Origin: Amycolatopsis regifaucium
GTDB lineage: Bacteria; Actinomycetota; Actinomycetes; Mycobacteriales; Pseudonocardiaceae
Reading direction: 5' to 3'
NCBI RefSeq assembly: GCF_001613935.1
Contig: NZ_LQCI01000001.1
Span: 62,001-126,000, forward strand
Length of the DNA: 64,000 nt
Made by a program: the position numbers and the translations under genes. Each line of letters begins with the position of its first letter. Position 1 is the stretch's first letter. Of this stretch, positions 16,667 through 25,475 are shown in pieces. Under the pieces are notes generated by a model, which ran no database searches, was not told where the DNA came from, and was given only the letters and a program-made list of their open reading frames with translations.

Positions 16667-16972
16667 GTCGACGCTTTCCTCGAAACGGGCGGGGGGAGGA
16701 GAGAGAACGTTCCCGACCGTACGAGGCGCATCACGCAACTGGTACATACCATTTGGGTCATATCGACGGGCTTGAGCGCCGGGTGATATGACACTCGGGC
16801 GAGTCGTTATGCCCGGTGAATCCGTTGTCGTGCAAGGGGTTCCGGGACCTGGAGACCAGAGTGGACGCCAGTGCCACTGTCGGCTGGTCGTGCCGTTCCA
16901 GTCGTCAATACCGTACTTTTGAGGGGTAAGGCAAAGGGAACGCCGGAACTTCTCACGGAGTGAGGATCGCAA
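16667..16972. other. Divergent promoter region, 306 bases, no gene seen
   Basis: Lies between the protease and the truncated ATPase gene. It contains the palindromes GAACGTTC (16705-16712) and TGGTACATACCA (16740-16751), either of which could be a regulator site for the protease. I see no RNA gene, and the short frames here lack family features. Confidence 0.5.
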
Positions 16973-17482
16973 GTGCAGCTTTTCGGGCGCGAAGCCGAGC
17001 TGAAGGGGCTGGGCGAGCTTGTCGACGGTCCGGCCGCGGGCTGCGCGGGTGTCCTCATCCAGGGCGAACCGGGCGTCGGCAAATCCGCCGTCGTGGCGGA
17101 AGCGGTCGCCGCGGCGACGGTCGGCGGTCTGCGGGTACTGCGCACGACCGGCGTCGAAGCCGAACGGAACTTCGCCTACGCCGGCCTGCACCAGCTGATC
17201 TTCCCGGTTCGGGCGGGCGCGGACACCCTGCCCGCGCCGCAGCGGTCCGCGCTTTGGGCGGCGCTGGGCCTCGCCGACGCGGCGGAGCCCAACGCCTACC
17301 TCGTCGGGCTCGCCGCGCTGACGCTGCTCGCGGAGGAGGCGGCGGCCAAGCCGCTGCTGATCGTCGCCGAGGACGTCCACTGGCTGGACCGGGAGAGCGC
17401 CGACGTCCTCGCGTTCGTGGCCAGGCGGATCGAGTCGGAGCCGATCGGTGCCTACTCGTGGCCTGCGGCCTTGCCGGCGTGA
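16973..17482 (+). pseudogene. Truncated LAL/LuxR-type ATPase regulator (N-terminal fragment)
   Basis: 169 residues, where intact members have roughly 900. It opens with LFGREAELKGL, then Walker A GEPGVGKS at about residue 31, the sensor-like GVEAERNFAYAGLHQL and Walker B LLIVAEDVHWLD. Homology ends near FVARRIESEPI, and ten unrelated residues run to a stop at 17482. The rest of the NTPase, the repeat domain and the LuxR DNA-binding domain are missing. The stop is one base before the 55-base palindrome at 17484, so truncation probably accompanied arrival of that element. It may be translated but should not work as a regulator. Confidence 0.8.
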
Positions 17483-17483
17483 A

Positions 17484-17538
17484 GTACATGATGGCCCCCT
17501 TCCTTGCGCCAGGCGCAAGGAAGGGGGCCATCATGTAC
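17484..17538. repeat. 55-base perfect palindrome (27-base arms, 1-base loop)
   Basis: Arms 17484-17510 and 17512-17538 are exact complements around A17511; each contains GATGGCCCCCTTCCTTGCG or its complement. It sits 42 bases beyond the stop of the GH13 gene on the minus strand and one base after the truncated regulator. It could terminate transcription from both sides. Its perfection suggests a mobile or recently copied repeat. Confidence 0.9.
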
Positions 17539-17580
17539 TGGGAAGGGGCCGCTACCGGACTTACCCGCCGTAGGCTGTGC

Positions 17581-19182
17581 TCAGGTGCGTAACCACACCG
17601 CCGTGTCCGTCGGGAGTCCACCATCGACCGGGCCACTGGTCAGGAGCACTTCGTGATGCGGCGGGAGCGGGACCGCCGTGTCCGAGAAGTTCAGGACGAA
17701 GGTGAAGCCCGGCTCGCGCGTGAACGCGAGCACCCCGTCGCCGAGCGACAGCCACTCCAGGCCACCATCGCCGAGCGCGGGAAGCTCCTCCCGCAGCCGG
17801 AGTCCCGCCCGGTACAGCCGGAGCATCGACGCCGGATCGACCGCCTGCGCTTCCGCCGTACTGGAGCGCCATTCCGCAGGCTGGGGCAGCCAGGTTCCGC
17901 CGGTGCCGAAGCCGAACGGCGGCGTGTCGCCAGACCAGGGGAGCGGGACGCGGCAGCCGTCGCGGCCGGGGTCGGCGCCGTTCGTGCGGGTCCACACCGG
18001 ATCTTGCCGGAGCTCGTCCGGGAGGTCTTCGATCTCCCACAAACCGAGTTCCTCCCCTTGGTAGACGTACAGACCACCGGGCAGCGCCAGGGTCAGCAGC
18101 GCCGCCGCGCGCGCCCGCCGGGTCCCGAGTTCGAGGTCGACCGGAGTGCCGTGCAGCCGGTCGGCGAACGCGAAACCGGTGTCACCCTCGCGTCCATACC
18201 GGGTCACGTGCCGGGTGACGTCGTGATTCGACAGCACCCAGGCGGCGGGCGCGTCGACCTCTTCGTGCGCCAGCAGCGTCCGCTCGATGACGTCCCGGAA
18301 CCTGGTGGAATCCCAAGGGCACACCAAAAAGTCGAAGTTGAACGCGGCGTGCAGTTCGTCGCGCCGGAGGTACCGCGCGGCACGCGACATGTCGGGCAGC
18401 CACATCTCGCCGACCAGGACCCGGTCACCCGGATAGCTGTCGGCGATCTTGCGCCACGACCGGTAGATCTCGTGCAGGCCCTCCTGATCGGAAAACGGCG
18501 TCTCGTCACCAGGGTCGGCGTCGGGCAGCCGCGGGTCCTTGACCAGCCCGTCGGCGACGTCGATGCGGAAGCCGTCGACACCTCGGTCGAACCAGAACCG
18601 CAGCACGTCTTCGAAGTCCGCGCGGATGTCCTGGTTGTCCCAGTTGAAATCCGGCTGGCGCGAGCTGTAGAGGTGCAGGTACCACTCGCCGTCGGGCACC
18701 CGCGTCCACGCGGGCCCGCCGAAGCGCGACTTCCAGTTGTTCGGCGGTTCGGAGCCGTCCGGCCCGCGCCCCGGACGGAACCAGAACCGTTGCCGCTCAG
18801 GTGATCCGGGTGCCGCCGCGAGGGCGTCCTGGAACCAGCGGTGCTCGTCGGAGCAATGGTTCGGCACGATGTCGATGATCACGCGGATACCCTTGGCGTG
18901 TGCCGTGGCGATCAGGTCCTGCGCCTCGGCCAGGGTGCCGAAGAGCGGGTCGATCTCCCGGAAGTCGGCGACGTCGTAGCCGCCGTCGTCCATCGGCGAC
19001 GGGTACCACGGAGTGAACCAGATCGCGTCGATCCCCAGTTCGGCCAGGTAGTCCAGCCGCGCGCGGATCCCGGCGAGGTCGCCGACGCCGTCGCCGTTCC
19101 CGTCGGCGAAGCTGCGGATGTAGACCTGGTAGATCGCCGCGCTCCGCCACCATCCGGCGGCGGACTGCCCCAATGCGGTCAC
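17581..19182 (-). CDS. Alpha-glucosidase, family GH13
   Basis: 533 residues. AAIYQVYIRSFADGNGDGVG at the N-terminus, DGFRIDVADG (nucleophile Asp), VLVGEMW (acid Glu) and LSNHD (stabilising Asp) are the four GH13 signatures of oligo-1,6-glucosidase/alpha-glucosidase enzymes. I chose GTG at 19182 because GAGGAGG lies about 10 bases upstream. No signal peptide, so it hydrolyses imported maltodextrin or isomalto-oligosaccharides in the cytoplasm. It is the last gene after the importer, 47 bases from the permease. The alpha-1,4 or alpha-1,6 preference cannot be fixed here. Confidence 0.94.
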   Translation of the reverse strand: MTALGQSAAGWWRSAAIYQVYIRSFADGNGDGVGDLAGIRARLDYLAELGIDAIWFTPWYPSPMDDGGYDVADFREIDPLFGTLAEAQDLIATAHAKGIRVIIDIVPNHCSDEHRWFQDALAAAPGSPERQRFWFRPGRGPDGSEPPNNWKSRFGGPAWTRVPDGEWYLHLYSSRQPDFNWDNQDIRADFEDVLRFWFDRGVDGFRIDVADGLVKDPRLPDADPGDETPFSDQEGLHEIYRSWRKIADSYPGDRVLVGEMWLPDMSRAARYLRRDELHAAFNFDFLVCPWDSTRFRDVIERTLLAHEEVDAPAAWVLSNHDVTRHVTRYGREGDTGFAFADRLHGTPVDLELGTRRARAAALLTLALPGGLYVYQGEELGLWEIEDLPDELRQDPVWTRTNGADPGRDGCRVPLPWSGDTPPFGFGTGGTWLPQPAEWRSSTAEAQAVDPASMLRLYRAGLRLREELPALGDGGLEWLSLGDGVLAFTREPGFTFVLNFSDTAVPLPPHHEVLLTSGPVDGGLPTDTAVWLRT

Positions 19183-19229
19183 GGAAGTGTCCTCCTCAGT
19201 AGTTGTGGATACCCCGAATGCGGCGAAAG

Positions 19230-20099
19230 TCAACCTTTGACGCTGCCGGCGGTGAGCCCGGCGAGAATGTGGCGCTGGAACGCCAGGAACAGCGCCACCA
19301 TCGGCACACTGGCCAGCACCATGCCCGCCACCAGGACGTTGAGCGGCATGTCGATGGCCACCCGCTGCAACATCACCGACAGCGTCTGCTTTTCGGTGTC
19401 CGGGAACACCAGCAGCGGCCAGATGAAGTCCTTCCACGCGGCCACCACCGCGAGGATCGAGACGACGGCGAGAATCGGCCGCGAGATCGGCAGGATGATG
19501 CGCCACAGCGTGCGCACCGGCCCGGCGCCGTCGAGCCGCGCGGCTTCGAGCAGCTCGTCCGGGATCTGGTCGAAGAACCGTTTCAGCAGATAGATGTTGA
19601 ACGCGTTGGCGGCCGCGGGCAGCCAGACCGCCGCGGGCGAGTTGATCAGGTTGAGCTGGAGCAGCGGGAGGTCGGTGATCGTCACATACGTCGGCACCAG
19701 CAGCGCCGTCGCGGGCAACATCAGCGTCGCGAGCATGAGGCCCAGCACGACATTGCCGAACTTCGGGCGCAGCTTCGACAACGCGAAGGCCGCCGGGACG
19801 TCGATCGCCAGCTGGGCCAGCCAGGCGCCTCCGGCGACGATGATCGTGTTGAGAAAGTACTTGCCGAGGCTGAGCTGGTTCCAGGCGTCGGCGAAGGTCT
19901 CCGGATGCCATTCGTCCGGGATGAACGTCGCCGGGGTCTGCGCCAGTTCCTGCGGTGATTTCAGCGCACCGGTGACAGCCCAGTACAGCGGGAACAGAAA
20001 CGCGAGGACGAACAGCAGCAGTGTGCAGGTGAAGACGACGGCGTAGCCGATCTTGCCTCCGGGGCCGCGAAGCGTGCTGGGGGAGACGAGCGTTCTCAT
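19230..20099 (-). CDS. Carbohydrate ABC transporter permease (MalG type)
   Basis: 289 residues with six membrane segments and the EAA loop LEAARLDGAGPVRTLWRIILP. ATG at 20099 overlaps the MalF-type stop by four bases. With the genes at 20096 and 20946 it forms an alpha-glucoside importer feeding the GH13 enzyme. The ATPase is not encoded here. Confidence 0.92.
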   Translation of the reverse strand: MRTLVSPSTLRGPGGKIGYAVVFTCTLLLFVLAFLFPLYWAVTGALKSPQELAQTPATFIPDEWHPETFADAWNQLSLGKYFLNTIIVAGGAWLAQLAIDVPAAFALSKLRPKFGNVVLGLMLATLMLPATALLVPTYVTITDLPLLQLNLINSPAAVWLPAAANAFNIYLLKRFFDQIPDELLEAARLDGAGPVRTLWRIILPISRPILAVVSILAVVAAWKDFIWPLLVFPDTEKQTLSVMLQRVAIDMPLNVLVAGMVLASVPMVALFLAFQRHILAGLTAGSVKG

Positions 20100-20968
20100 G
20101 ACTGATCCGCCTTCCGGGTCAGGCGCACGTACAGCGCGGAGAACACCCCGAGCGCGACGAACAGCAACAGGCTCAGCGCGCTGGCCGAGCCGAAGTCGTT
20201 GTAGACGAAGGCGTAGCGGTACAGCAGCAGGAGTACGGTCACCGTCGAATCGTCCGGTCCACCGCCGGTCATCACGTACGGCTCGGTGAATACCTGCATG
20301 GTCGCGACGATCTGCAGCAGCAGAAGCACCAGCAGGACGAACCGGGTCTGCGGCAGGGTGACGTGGATCAGGCGCTTCCACAGCCCGGCGCCGTCGAGTT
20401 CCGCCGCTTCGTACAGCTCACCGGGGATCGTGCCGAGCGCGGCGAGGTAGATCAGCGTGGTGCTGCCCATGTTCGCCCACGTGGACACGAACACCAGCGA
20501 CAGCATCGAGGTGTCGCTGGAGTCGAGCCACTGCCCGCCGGGCAGGCCGACGGCGCCGAGCGCGGAGTTGAACAGCCCGGCGCCCGGGTCGTAGAACCAT
20601 TTCCACATCAGCGCGGTGACCACCGGCGGGAGCATCACCGGCAGGTAGACGGCCAGCCGGAAGAACGCCTTGGCGTGCCGAAGTTCGTTGAGCAGCACCG
20701 CGGTCAGGAACGGCACGAGGAACCCGAACACCAGGGCGAGCCCGGTGAACAGCAGGGTGTTGCGCCAGGCCACGCCGAACAGCGGGTCTTCGAACAGGCG
20801 GGTGAAGTTGTCGAAGCCGACCCACGTGGCCGGATTGACGAAGTCGACCTGCTGGAAGCTCAGCAGAACCCCGCGCACGATCGGATACCACGAGAACAGC
20901 GCGAACACCACCAGCGCGGCGGAGAGCAGGCCGTACGCGGTGAGGTTATTTGACCTGTGCGAGGACAC
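20096..20968 (-). CDS. Carbohydrate ABC transporter permease (MalF type)
   Basis: 290 residues. The first membrane segment is YGLLSAALVVFALFSWYPIV and the EAA loop is YEAAELDGAGLWKRLIHVTLP. The GTG start at 20968 lies 23 bases inside the end of the binding-protein gene; no later in-frame start precedes the first membrane segment, so the overlap is probably real and translation coupled. Confidence 0.9.
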   Translation of the reverse strand: MSSHRSNNLTAYGLLSAALVVFALFSWYPIVRGVLLSFQQVDFVNPATWVGFDNFTRLFEDPLFGVAWRNTLLFTGLALVFGFLVPFLTAVLLNELRHAKAFFRLAVYLPVMLPPVVTALMWKWFYDPGAGLFNSALGAVGLPGGQWLDSSDTSMLSLVFVSTWANMGSTTLIYLAALGTIPGELYEAAELDGAGLWKRLIHVTLPQTRFVLLVLLLLQIVATMQVFTEPYVMTGGGPDDSTVTVLLLLYRYAFVYNDFGSASALSLLLFVALGVFSALYVRLTRKADQS

Positions 20969-22325
20969 TGTTGACCTTCGACTCGGCCGACGACAGCTGC
21001 TGATCGACGTTGGCGTTCCGATCGGTGAGCACCGCCTGCATCACACTGTCGAGAATGGCGTAGACCTGCTGCGCGTTCGGCGGTTCGATGCTACCCTTGA
21101 TCCGCGCACCGGCGTCCACATAGGACTGGTAGTTCTCGGCGGGAACGTTGGCGTGCTTGGTCTTGATCGCGAGCTGCTGATCACGCACGGCGCCTTGCCA
21201 GACGTCCGGGGTCGGCTCGGCCGGCAGCCCGACCGGCTGCTTGCCGTCGACGTACTGCTGGACGTGCTTCTCGAACCGCTCCGGGTTGAGGTACTTCCAG
21301 CGGACCCATTCCAGCCCGGCCTCGACCTTCTCCGGTGAGGCCTTGGGGTTGATCATGTACCCCTCGCCGCCGAGCAACGTGCCCTGCCCGCCCGGCATCC
21401 CGGCGACGCCGTAGTCCTCGTACTTGCCGTTGAACTGCTTCACCAGTACCGGGACGTTGTCCGGGGCCGCCATGTACATGCCGAGCTGTCCGGCGCCCAT
21501 CATGCGCTGGACGTCCTGGGCTTCGAGCAACTGCTTGCTGCCCATGGTGTCGTCTTCCCAGCGCATGGCGCGCAGCTGGTTCAGCGCGGCTTTGGCCTTG
21601 TCGTTGTTGAAGGCGGCGACCCATTTTTCGCCGTCCTTGTGGGCGACCTCGCTGCCCATGGAGTAGAGCCAGCCGGTCAAGTGCCAGCCGCCCTGGTTGT
21701 TCTTGCTGTAGTCGGCGTATCCGACGGTGCCGTTGCCGAGTGCGGCGATCTTCCTCGCGGCCGCGCGGACCTCGTCCCAGGTCTGCGGCGGTTTGTTCGG
21801 GTCGAGCCCGGCCTTCTGGAACAGCGGGCGACTGTAGAGCAGGCCCATGCTGTAGTTCATCGTCGGCAGGCCGTAGAGCTTCCCGCTCGAGTCGCGGAAA
21901 TTGGCCAGTAGTTCCGGCTTGATGTCGTCGAAGTTCTTCAGGCCCTTGGCCGCTTCGGTGATGTCGGCGGCCTGACGGCGCGCGATGATCTGCGCGGGGT
22001 CGGTGAAGTAGACGTAATAGACGTCTTCGAGCTGGCCGCCGGCGAGTTTGGCGGAGAAGGTCTTCGGATCCATGAAGCCTTCGTGCGGCTCGATGTCGAT
22101 GTCGGGGTGGCTCTCCTCGAATTCCTTGACATCGGCGTCGAACACGCCGCGCTCGAACGGCTGGCTGGTCGGCGGCTGACCGGTGACGGTGATCTTGACC
22201 TTGCCCCCGGTTCCGGTGCCTTCACCGGAACCGGAACCGCAGGCGGCCATCCCCACGGCCAGCCCGCCCGCGAGGAACAGGCAGAACATGCGGCGACGCA
22301 CGGTTGGGGACCAGGTGCTGCTCAT
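20946..22325 (-). CDS. Extracellular alpha-glucoside-binding lipoprotein of an ABC importer
   Basis: About 459 residues from ATG at 22325 (MSSTWSPTVRRRMFCLFLAG, then lipobox LAVGMAAC). In-frame ATGs at 22337 and 22361 would only lengthen the N-terminus. The body matches type 1 sugar-binding proteins (VTGQPPTSQPFERGVFDADV, then a long C-terminal domain). It heads the glucosidase operon. Inverted repeats and CCGCAA half-sites upstream suggest control by the LacI at 22503. Substrate is probably maltose, maltodextrin or isomaltose, judging from the GH13 gene. Confidence 0.9.
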   Translation of the reverse strand: MSSTWSPTVRRRMFCLFLAGGLAVGMAACGSGSGEGTGTGGKVKITVTGQPPTSQPFERGVFDADVKEFEESHPDIDIEPHEGFMDPKTFSAKLAGGQLEDVYYVYFTDPAQIIARRQAADITEAAKGLKNFDDIKPELLANFRDSSGKLYGLPTMNYSMGLLYSRPLFQKAGLDPNKPPQTWDEVRAAARKIAALGNGTVGYADYSKNNQGGWHLTGWLYSMGSEVAHKDGEKWVAAFNNDKAKAALNQLRAMRWEDDTMGSKQLLEAQDVQRMMGAGQLGMYMAAPDNVPVLVKQFNGKYEDYGVAGMPGGQGTLLGGEGYMINPKASPEKVEAGLEWVRWKYLNPERFEKHVQQYVDGKQPVGLPAEPTPDVWQGAVRDQQLAIKTKHANVPAENYQSYVDAGARIKGSIEPPNAQQVYAILDSVMQAVLTDRNANVDQQLSSAESKVNSVLAQVK

Positions 22326-22358
22326 CTCAAGCCTCATCTCGCCGGTCGCGACGGCTGT

Positions 22359-22442
22359 CACGTGATTGCGGTCACTCTAAAGTGCAGAACCAGATTGCCG
22401 CAATAACTGGATGAGAACTTGCAACTTACCGACAATCACGTG
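22359..22442. promoter_or_regulatory. Operator-like inverted repeats upstream of the alpha-glucoside operon
   Basis: CACGTGATTG (22359-22368) and its exact complement CAATCACGTG (22433-22442) bracket the promoter region. Within and beside them are TTGCGGT (22366-22372) and the small palindrome ATTGCCGCAAT (22394-22404). ACCGCAA also occurs upstream of the LacI gene at 23517-23523, so the shared half-site is probably CCGCAA. Confidence 0.45.
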
Positions 22443-22454
22443 CCCTCGAGCGCA

Positions 22455-22490
22455 AACCAGGCACCTTCTCGCCCGAGAAGGTGCCTGGTT
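22455..22490. terminator. Terminator hairpin after the LacI gene
   Basis: Perfect 17-base arms (AACCAGGCACCTTCTCG and its complement) around a 2-base loop, 13 bases beyond the LacI stop in the minus direction. It should stop LacI transcripts from running into the alpha-glucoside promoter. Confidence 0.8.
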
Positions 22491-22502
22491 CGCGAGGCGG
22501 GA

Positions 22503-23504
22503 TCACCGGCGCGCGGTGGAGCCCCGGACGACGAGCTCGGGTGCGAACAACAGCTCCTCGGCGGCGACCTCTCCGCCGTTTATGCGCTTGACCAGCAGTT
22601 CGACCACGGCGCGGCCCATCGCCTCGATCGGCTGCCGGGTCGTGGTCAACGGCGGATCGGTGCAGTTCATCAGCGCGGAATCGTCGTAACCGACCACCGA
22701 GACGTCTTCGGGTACCGACAGTCCCTGTCGGCGGGCCGCGCGAATCGCGCCCAGCGCCAGGAGGTCGCTCGCGCACAGGACGGCGGTGGCGCCGCGGGGG
22801 TACAGGCGGGCCGCGGCGGCGTGACCGCCTTCGATGGAGAACATGCCGTGCTCGACGAGTTCGTCCAGGAGGGGAAGGCCGAGTTTCCCGGCGTAGGCGC
22901 GGAACGCCTCGAGTTTGCGCTGTGACGGCACATGGTCGCTGGGGCCGAGGACGAGGCCGATCTTCTCGTGCCCGAGCGAGCTCAGATGTCCGACGACCTG
23001 CTCGACGGCGACCGCGTCGTCGCACGAGATCTGCGGCAGCCCGAGGTGCTCGACGGCGGCGTTGATCAGCACCGTCGGCAGGCGGCGCTCGGCGAGATGG
23101 TGGTAGTGGGAGTGCACCGCGTCGGCCTGGGCGTACAGCCCCCCGGCGAACACCACGCCGGAAACCTGCTGCTGCAGCAACAGATCGACGTACTCCGCTT
23201 CGGACACCCCGCCCGCGGTGCGGGTGCACAGCACCGGGGTGAAACCCTGCTGGGCGAGGGCGTTGCCCATGATCTCTGCCAGTGCGGGGAAGATGGGGTT
23301 CTGGAGTTCGGGTAGGACCAGGCCGACCAGCCGGGCGCGGTCACCGCGCAACTGGGTCGGGCGTTCGTAGCCCATCACGTCCAGCGCGGTGAGGACGGCG
23401 GCCCTGGTGCTCGCGGAGACCCCGGACCGGCCGTTGAGCACCCGGCTGACCGTGGCTTCGCTGACCCCGACCTTGCGGGCTACTTCGGCAAGACGACGCG
23501 TCAT
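22503..23504 (-). CDS. LacI-family repressor of the alpha-glucoside operon (MalR-like)
   Basis: 333 residues. The DNA-binding domain RRLAEVARKVGVSEATVSRV and hinge VLNGRSGVS are intact, followed by the effector domain (VGLVLPELQNPIFPALAEIM, then VSVVGYDDSALMNCTDPPLT). ATG at 23504 gives the standard N-terminus. It is transcribed separately from the transporter operon, with a strong terminator between them. Neighbourhood and size fit MalR-type repressors of maltose operons; the inducer is inferred as maltose or a related alpha-glucoside. Confidence 0.92.
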   Translation of the reverse strand: MTRRLAEVARKVGVSEATVSRVLNGRSGVSASTRAAVLTALDVMGYERPTQLRGDRARLVGLVLPELQNPIFPALAEIMGNALAQQGFTPVLCTRTAGGVSEAEYVDLLLQQQVSGVVFAGGLYAQADAVHSHYHHLAERRLPTVLINAAVEHLGLPQISCDDAVAVEQVVGHLSSLGHEKIGLVLGPSDHVPSQRKLEAFRAYAGKLGLPLLDELVEHGMFSIEGGHAAAARLYPRGATAVLCASDLLALGAIRAARRQGLSVPEDVSVVGYDDSALMNCTDPPLTTTRQPIEAMGRAVVELLVKRINGGEVAAEELLFAPELVVRGSTARR

Positions 23505-23536
23505 GGCTGAAACTTTACCGCAAGCGAGCGCAAAAA

Positions 23537-24748
23537 TTAGACATTCTTGATCGGTGTGGTGTCCGCGTCTCGCTGGACGTGGAAGTCGCGGGAAGACGGG
23601 ACGAGCGCGGCGGCCGCAGGCGCGGCGAAGCAGACGACGGCGCAGGCCGCCAGCACCGGCCCGGCCCCGAGCTCGCCGATCGCGGGCGCGATGAACGCCA
23701 GCCCGGCGGGCGCCAGGCCGTAGGAGAACAGGAAGTCCAAAGAGGACACGCGGGCGAGCTTCCCCGGCTCCACCTCCCGCTGGGTCGCGGTGAACCACGG
23801 GACGTTGAACAGTTCGATGCCCAGCCCGGCGACGGCGTACGCGGCGATGACGAAGGCCGGGTGTACCGGCAACAGCAGGCTCAGCGGCGCGAAGCCGTAG
23901 CAGCCGAGTCCGATCAGCGCGGCCCAGCCTTGCCGCCGCGGCCGCCAGCGCGAGATGACGACGGCGCCCGCGAGCGCGCCGAGCGTGTACGCGGTGAGTC
24001 CGCCCGCCAGTACGGCCTCGCTGTCGTAGCGATCCCGGCTGACCAGCGGCAGTACGACGCCGGTCGCGGAGTAGCCGGTCGCGATCACGGCGGTCAGCGC
24101 GCCGAGCCCGGCCAGGAACCACGGATGACGGCGAGCTTCGCGGAGTCCGTCGGCGAAATCGCCGAAGAAGTGGGTCCTGGTGGCGGCCGGGGGCGGTGTG
24201 AAGGTGCCACGGGGCGGGGTCAGTGCGACGCCCAGCCACAGCACGCCGGTTCCGATAACGAGAACCGACGTCGAGGCGACGACGGCGAGCAGTGCGGTGA
24301 GGCCGGGCGCGACCAGCGTCGTGACCCGCACGGCCAAGGTCATCGCGGCGTTGGCCTGCTGACGCCGGTCCTCGGTGATCACTTCGGCGGTCAGCGCCTG
24401 GAACGCCGGGCGGCAGGCGCCTTGGCCGACGCCGACGATGGCGGCCGCGACGGCCATCAGCGGGACGGATCGGCCCATGCCGACCGTGATCAGGGGAGTG
24501 GCGAAACCCGCGAGGAGTCCCGCCCACAGCACGACCTGGCGGCGGGAGTGCCGGTCGGCGAGGACCCCGGCCACCGGTACGGCCACGAGGAATCCCACAG
24601 TACGGGCGGCCAGCACGATGCCGAGGTCGACGGCCGAAAGCGAGCGTTCGAGCACCGCCAAGCCGAGGATGAACGGCAGTGCCCAGGTCGCCAGCCCGGA
24701 TGCGGTGTTGCCGGTCCAGAGCCGGGCGAAGGACAGGGTGCGGAGCAT
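23537..24748 (-). CDS. MFS transporter
   Basis: 403 residues with about 12 membrane segments. The N-terminal half carries ADRHSRRQVVLWAG, the loop 2-3 motif of the major facilitator superfamily. The general pattern (FARLWTGNTASGLATWALPF) resembles drug- or macrolide-efflux-like MFS proteins. It lies 32 bases upstream of the LacI gene on the same strand and diverges from the membrane protein at 24816. Export of a small molecule is the usual role; the substrate is unknown and a link to maltose use is not evident. Confidence 0.88.
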   Translation of the reverse strand: MLRTLSFARLWTGNTASGLATWALPFILGLAVLERSLSAVDLGIVLAARTVGFLVAVPVAGVLADRHSRRQVVLWAGLLAGFATPLITVGMGRSVPLMAVAAAIVGVGQGACRPAFQALTAEVITEDRRQQANAAMTLAVRVTTLVAPGLTALLAVVASTSVLVIGTGVLWLGVALTPPRGTFTPPPAATRTHFFGDFADGLREARRHPWFLAGLGALTAVIATGYSATGVVLPLVSRDRYDSEAVLAGGLTAYTLGALAGAVVISRWRPRRQGWAALIGLGCYGFAPLSLLLPVHPAFVIAAYAVAGLGIELFNVPWFTATQREVEPGKLARVSSLDFLFSYGLAPAGLAFIAPAIGELGAGPVLAACAVVCFAAPAAAALVPSSRDFHVQRDADTTPIKNV

Positions 24749-24803
24749 GCCGGAAGAATGGCCCGGACGTCTTCGAGGCGAGACAGCGGGCCGGGTCGCG
24801 CTC

Positions 24804-24818
24804 TACTCTGCTCCCGTG
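24804..24818 (+). promoter_or_regulatory. -10 element and leaderless start
   Basis: TACTCT at 24804-24809 is placed so that transcription would begin at about 24816, the first base of the GTG codon. No ribosome-binding site precedes it. This fits a leaderless mRNA, a common arrangement in actinobacteria. Confidence 0.5.
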
Positions 24819-25361
24819 CGCATGCCGACCCCGACCCGAGGCCCGGCGCGGCGCCTCCGGGGCGGGGCCGTGGGGGTGCTGACCGGCACTCTCGCGACCG
24901 TGGCCCACCTGAGCGCCAACGGTCGCGTCCCCGACCTGGGCGTGGTCGTGCTGCTCGTCGCTCTGCTGAGCTGGGTGGCGTACGCGTTCGCGGGACGGCG
25001 GCGCGGCCCGCTCGCCATTCTCTGCCTGGTGGCCGGCGGGCAACTGGGGATGCACGCCTCCCTGACCTTCCTGGCGTGGGAATCGCACTCACGGCATGCC
25101 GAAACCCCAGACAGCGGTCTGCTCATGACGGCCGGGCACGCCGTCGCGACCCTCGTGGTGGTCGCGGTGCTGGCCGGTGCCGAGCGCGCGCTGTTCGTGC
25201 TCCTGGCGCTGATCGCTTCGGTCCTTCCGCGCCGGTTGGGACCGCGGCCCGCGACAGCGCCGTTGCGGCTCCACGTCCCGGTCGCGGTGCAGTACCCCGC
25301 GACCGGGGCGCTCCTGCGGGATGTGCTTTCGCGGCGCGGTCCGCCGGTGTCGTTCGCCTGA
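24816..25361 (+). CDS. Membrane protein of unknown function, four predicted helices
   Basis: 181 residues. Hydrophobic segments lie near residues 12-32, 36-56, 63-85 and 100-135, separated by short basic loops. The family is not recognised. His residues near the third and fourth segments (GMHASLTF, HSRHAET, TAGHAVATL) could bind a metal, but this is speculation. The leaderless GTG at 24816 is preferred over the ATG six bases later. The gene precedes the PepSY membrane protein on the same strand, with a hairpin at 25371-25398 between them. Confidence 0.72.
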   Translation: MRMPTPTRGPARRLRGGAVGVLTGTLATVAHLSANGRVPDLGVVVLLVALLSWVAYAFAGRRRGPLAILCLVAGGQLGMHASLTFLAWESHSRHAETPDSGLLMTAGHAVATLVVVAVLAGAERALFVLLALIASVLPRRLGPRPATAPLRLHVPVAVQYPATGALLRDVLSRRGPPVSFA

Positions 25362-25370
25362 TCCCCGAAA

Positions 25371-25398
25371 CCCTGCCGAGACGCGTGTCCCGGCAGGG
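25371..25398 (+). terminator. Intergenic hairpin before the PepSY gene
   Basis: CCCTGCCG (25371-25378) pairs with CGGCAGGG (25391-25398) around a 12-base loop, 10 bases after the membrane-protein stop. Likely a terminator or attenuator; there is no U-run. Confidence 0.5.
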
Positions 25399-25475
25399 CT
25401 CAGCACGCGCGCCGTGACCACTCCGGCGCGTGGTGCGGGCGCACGCCACCCCACCGACGCCTCAGGAGTTCCCCC

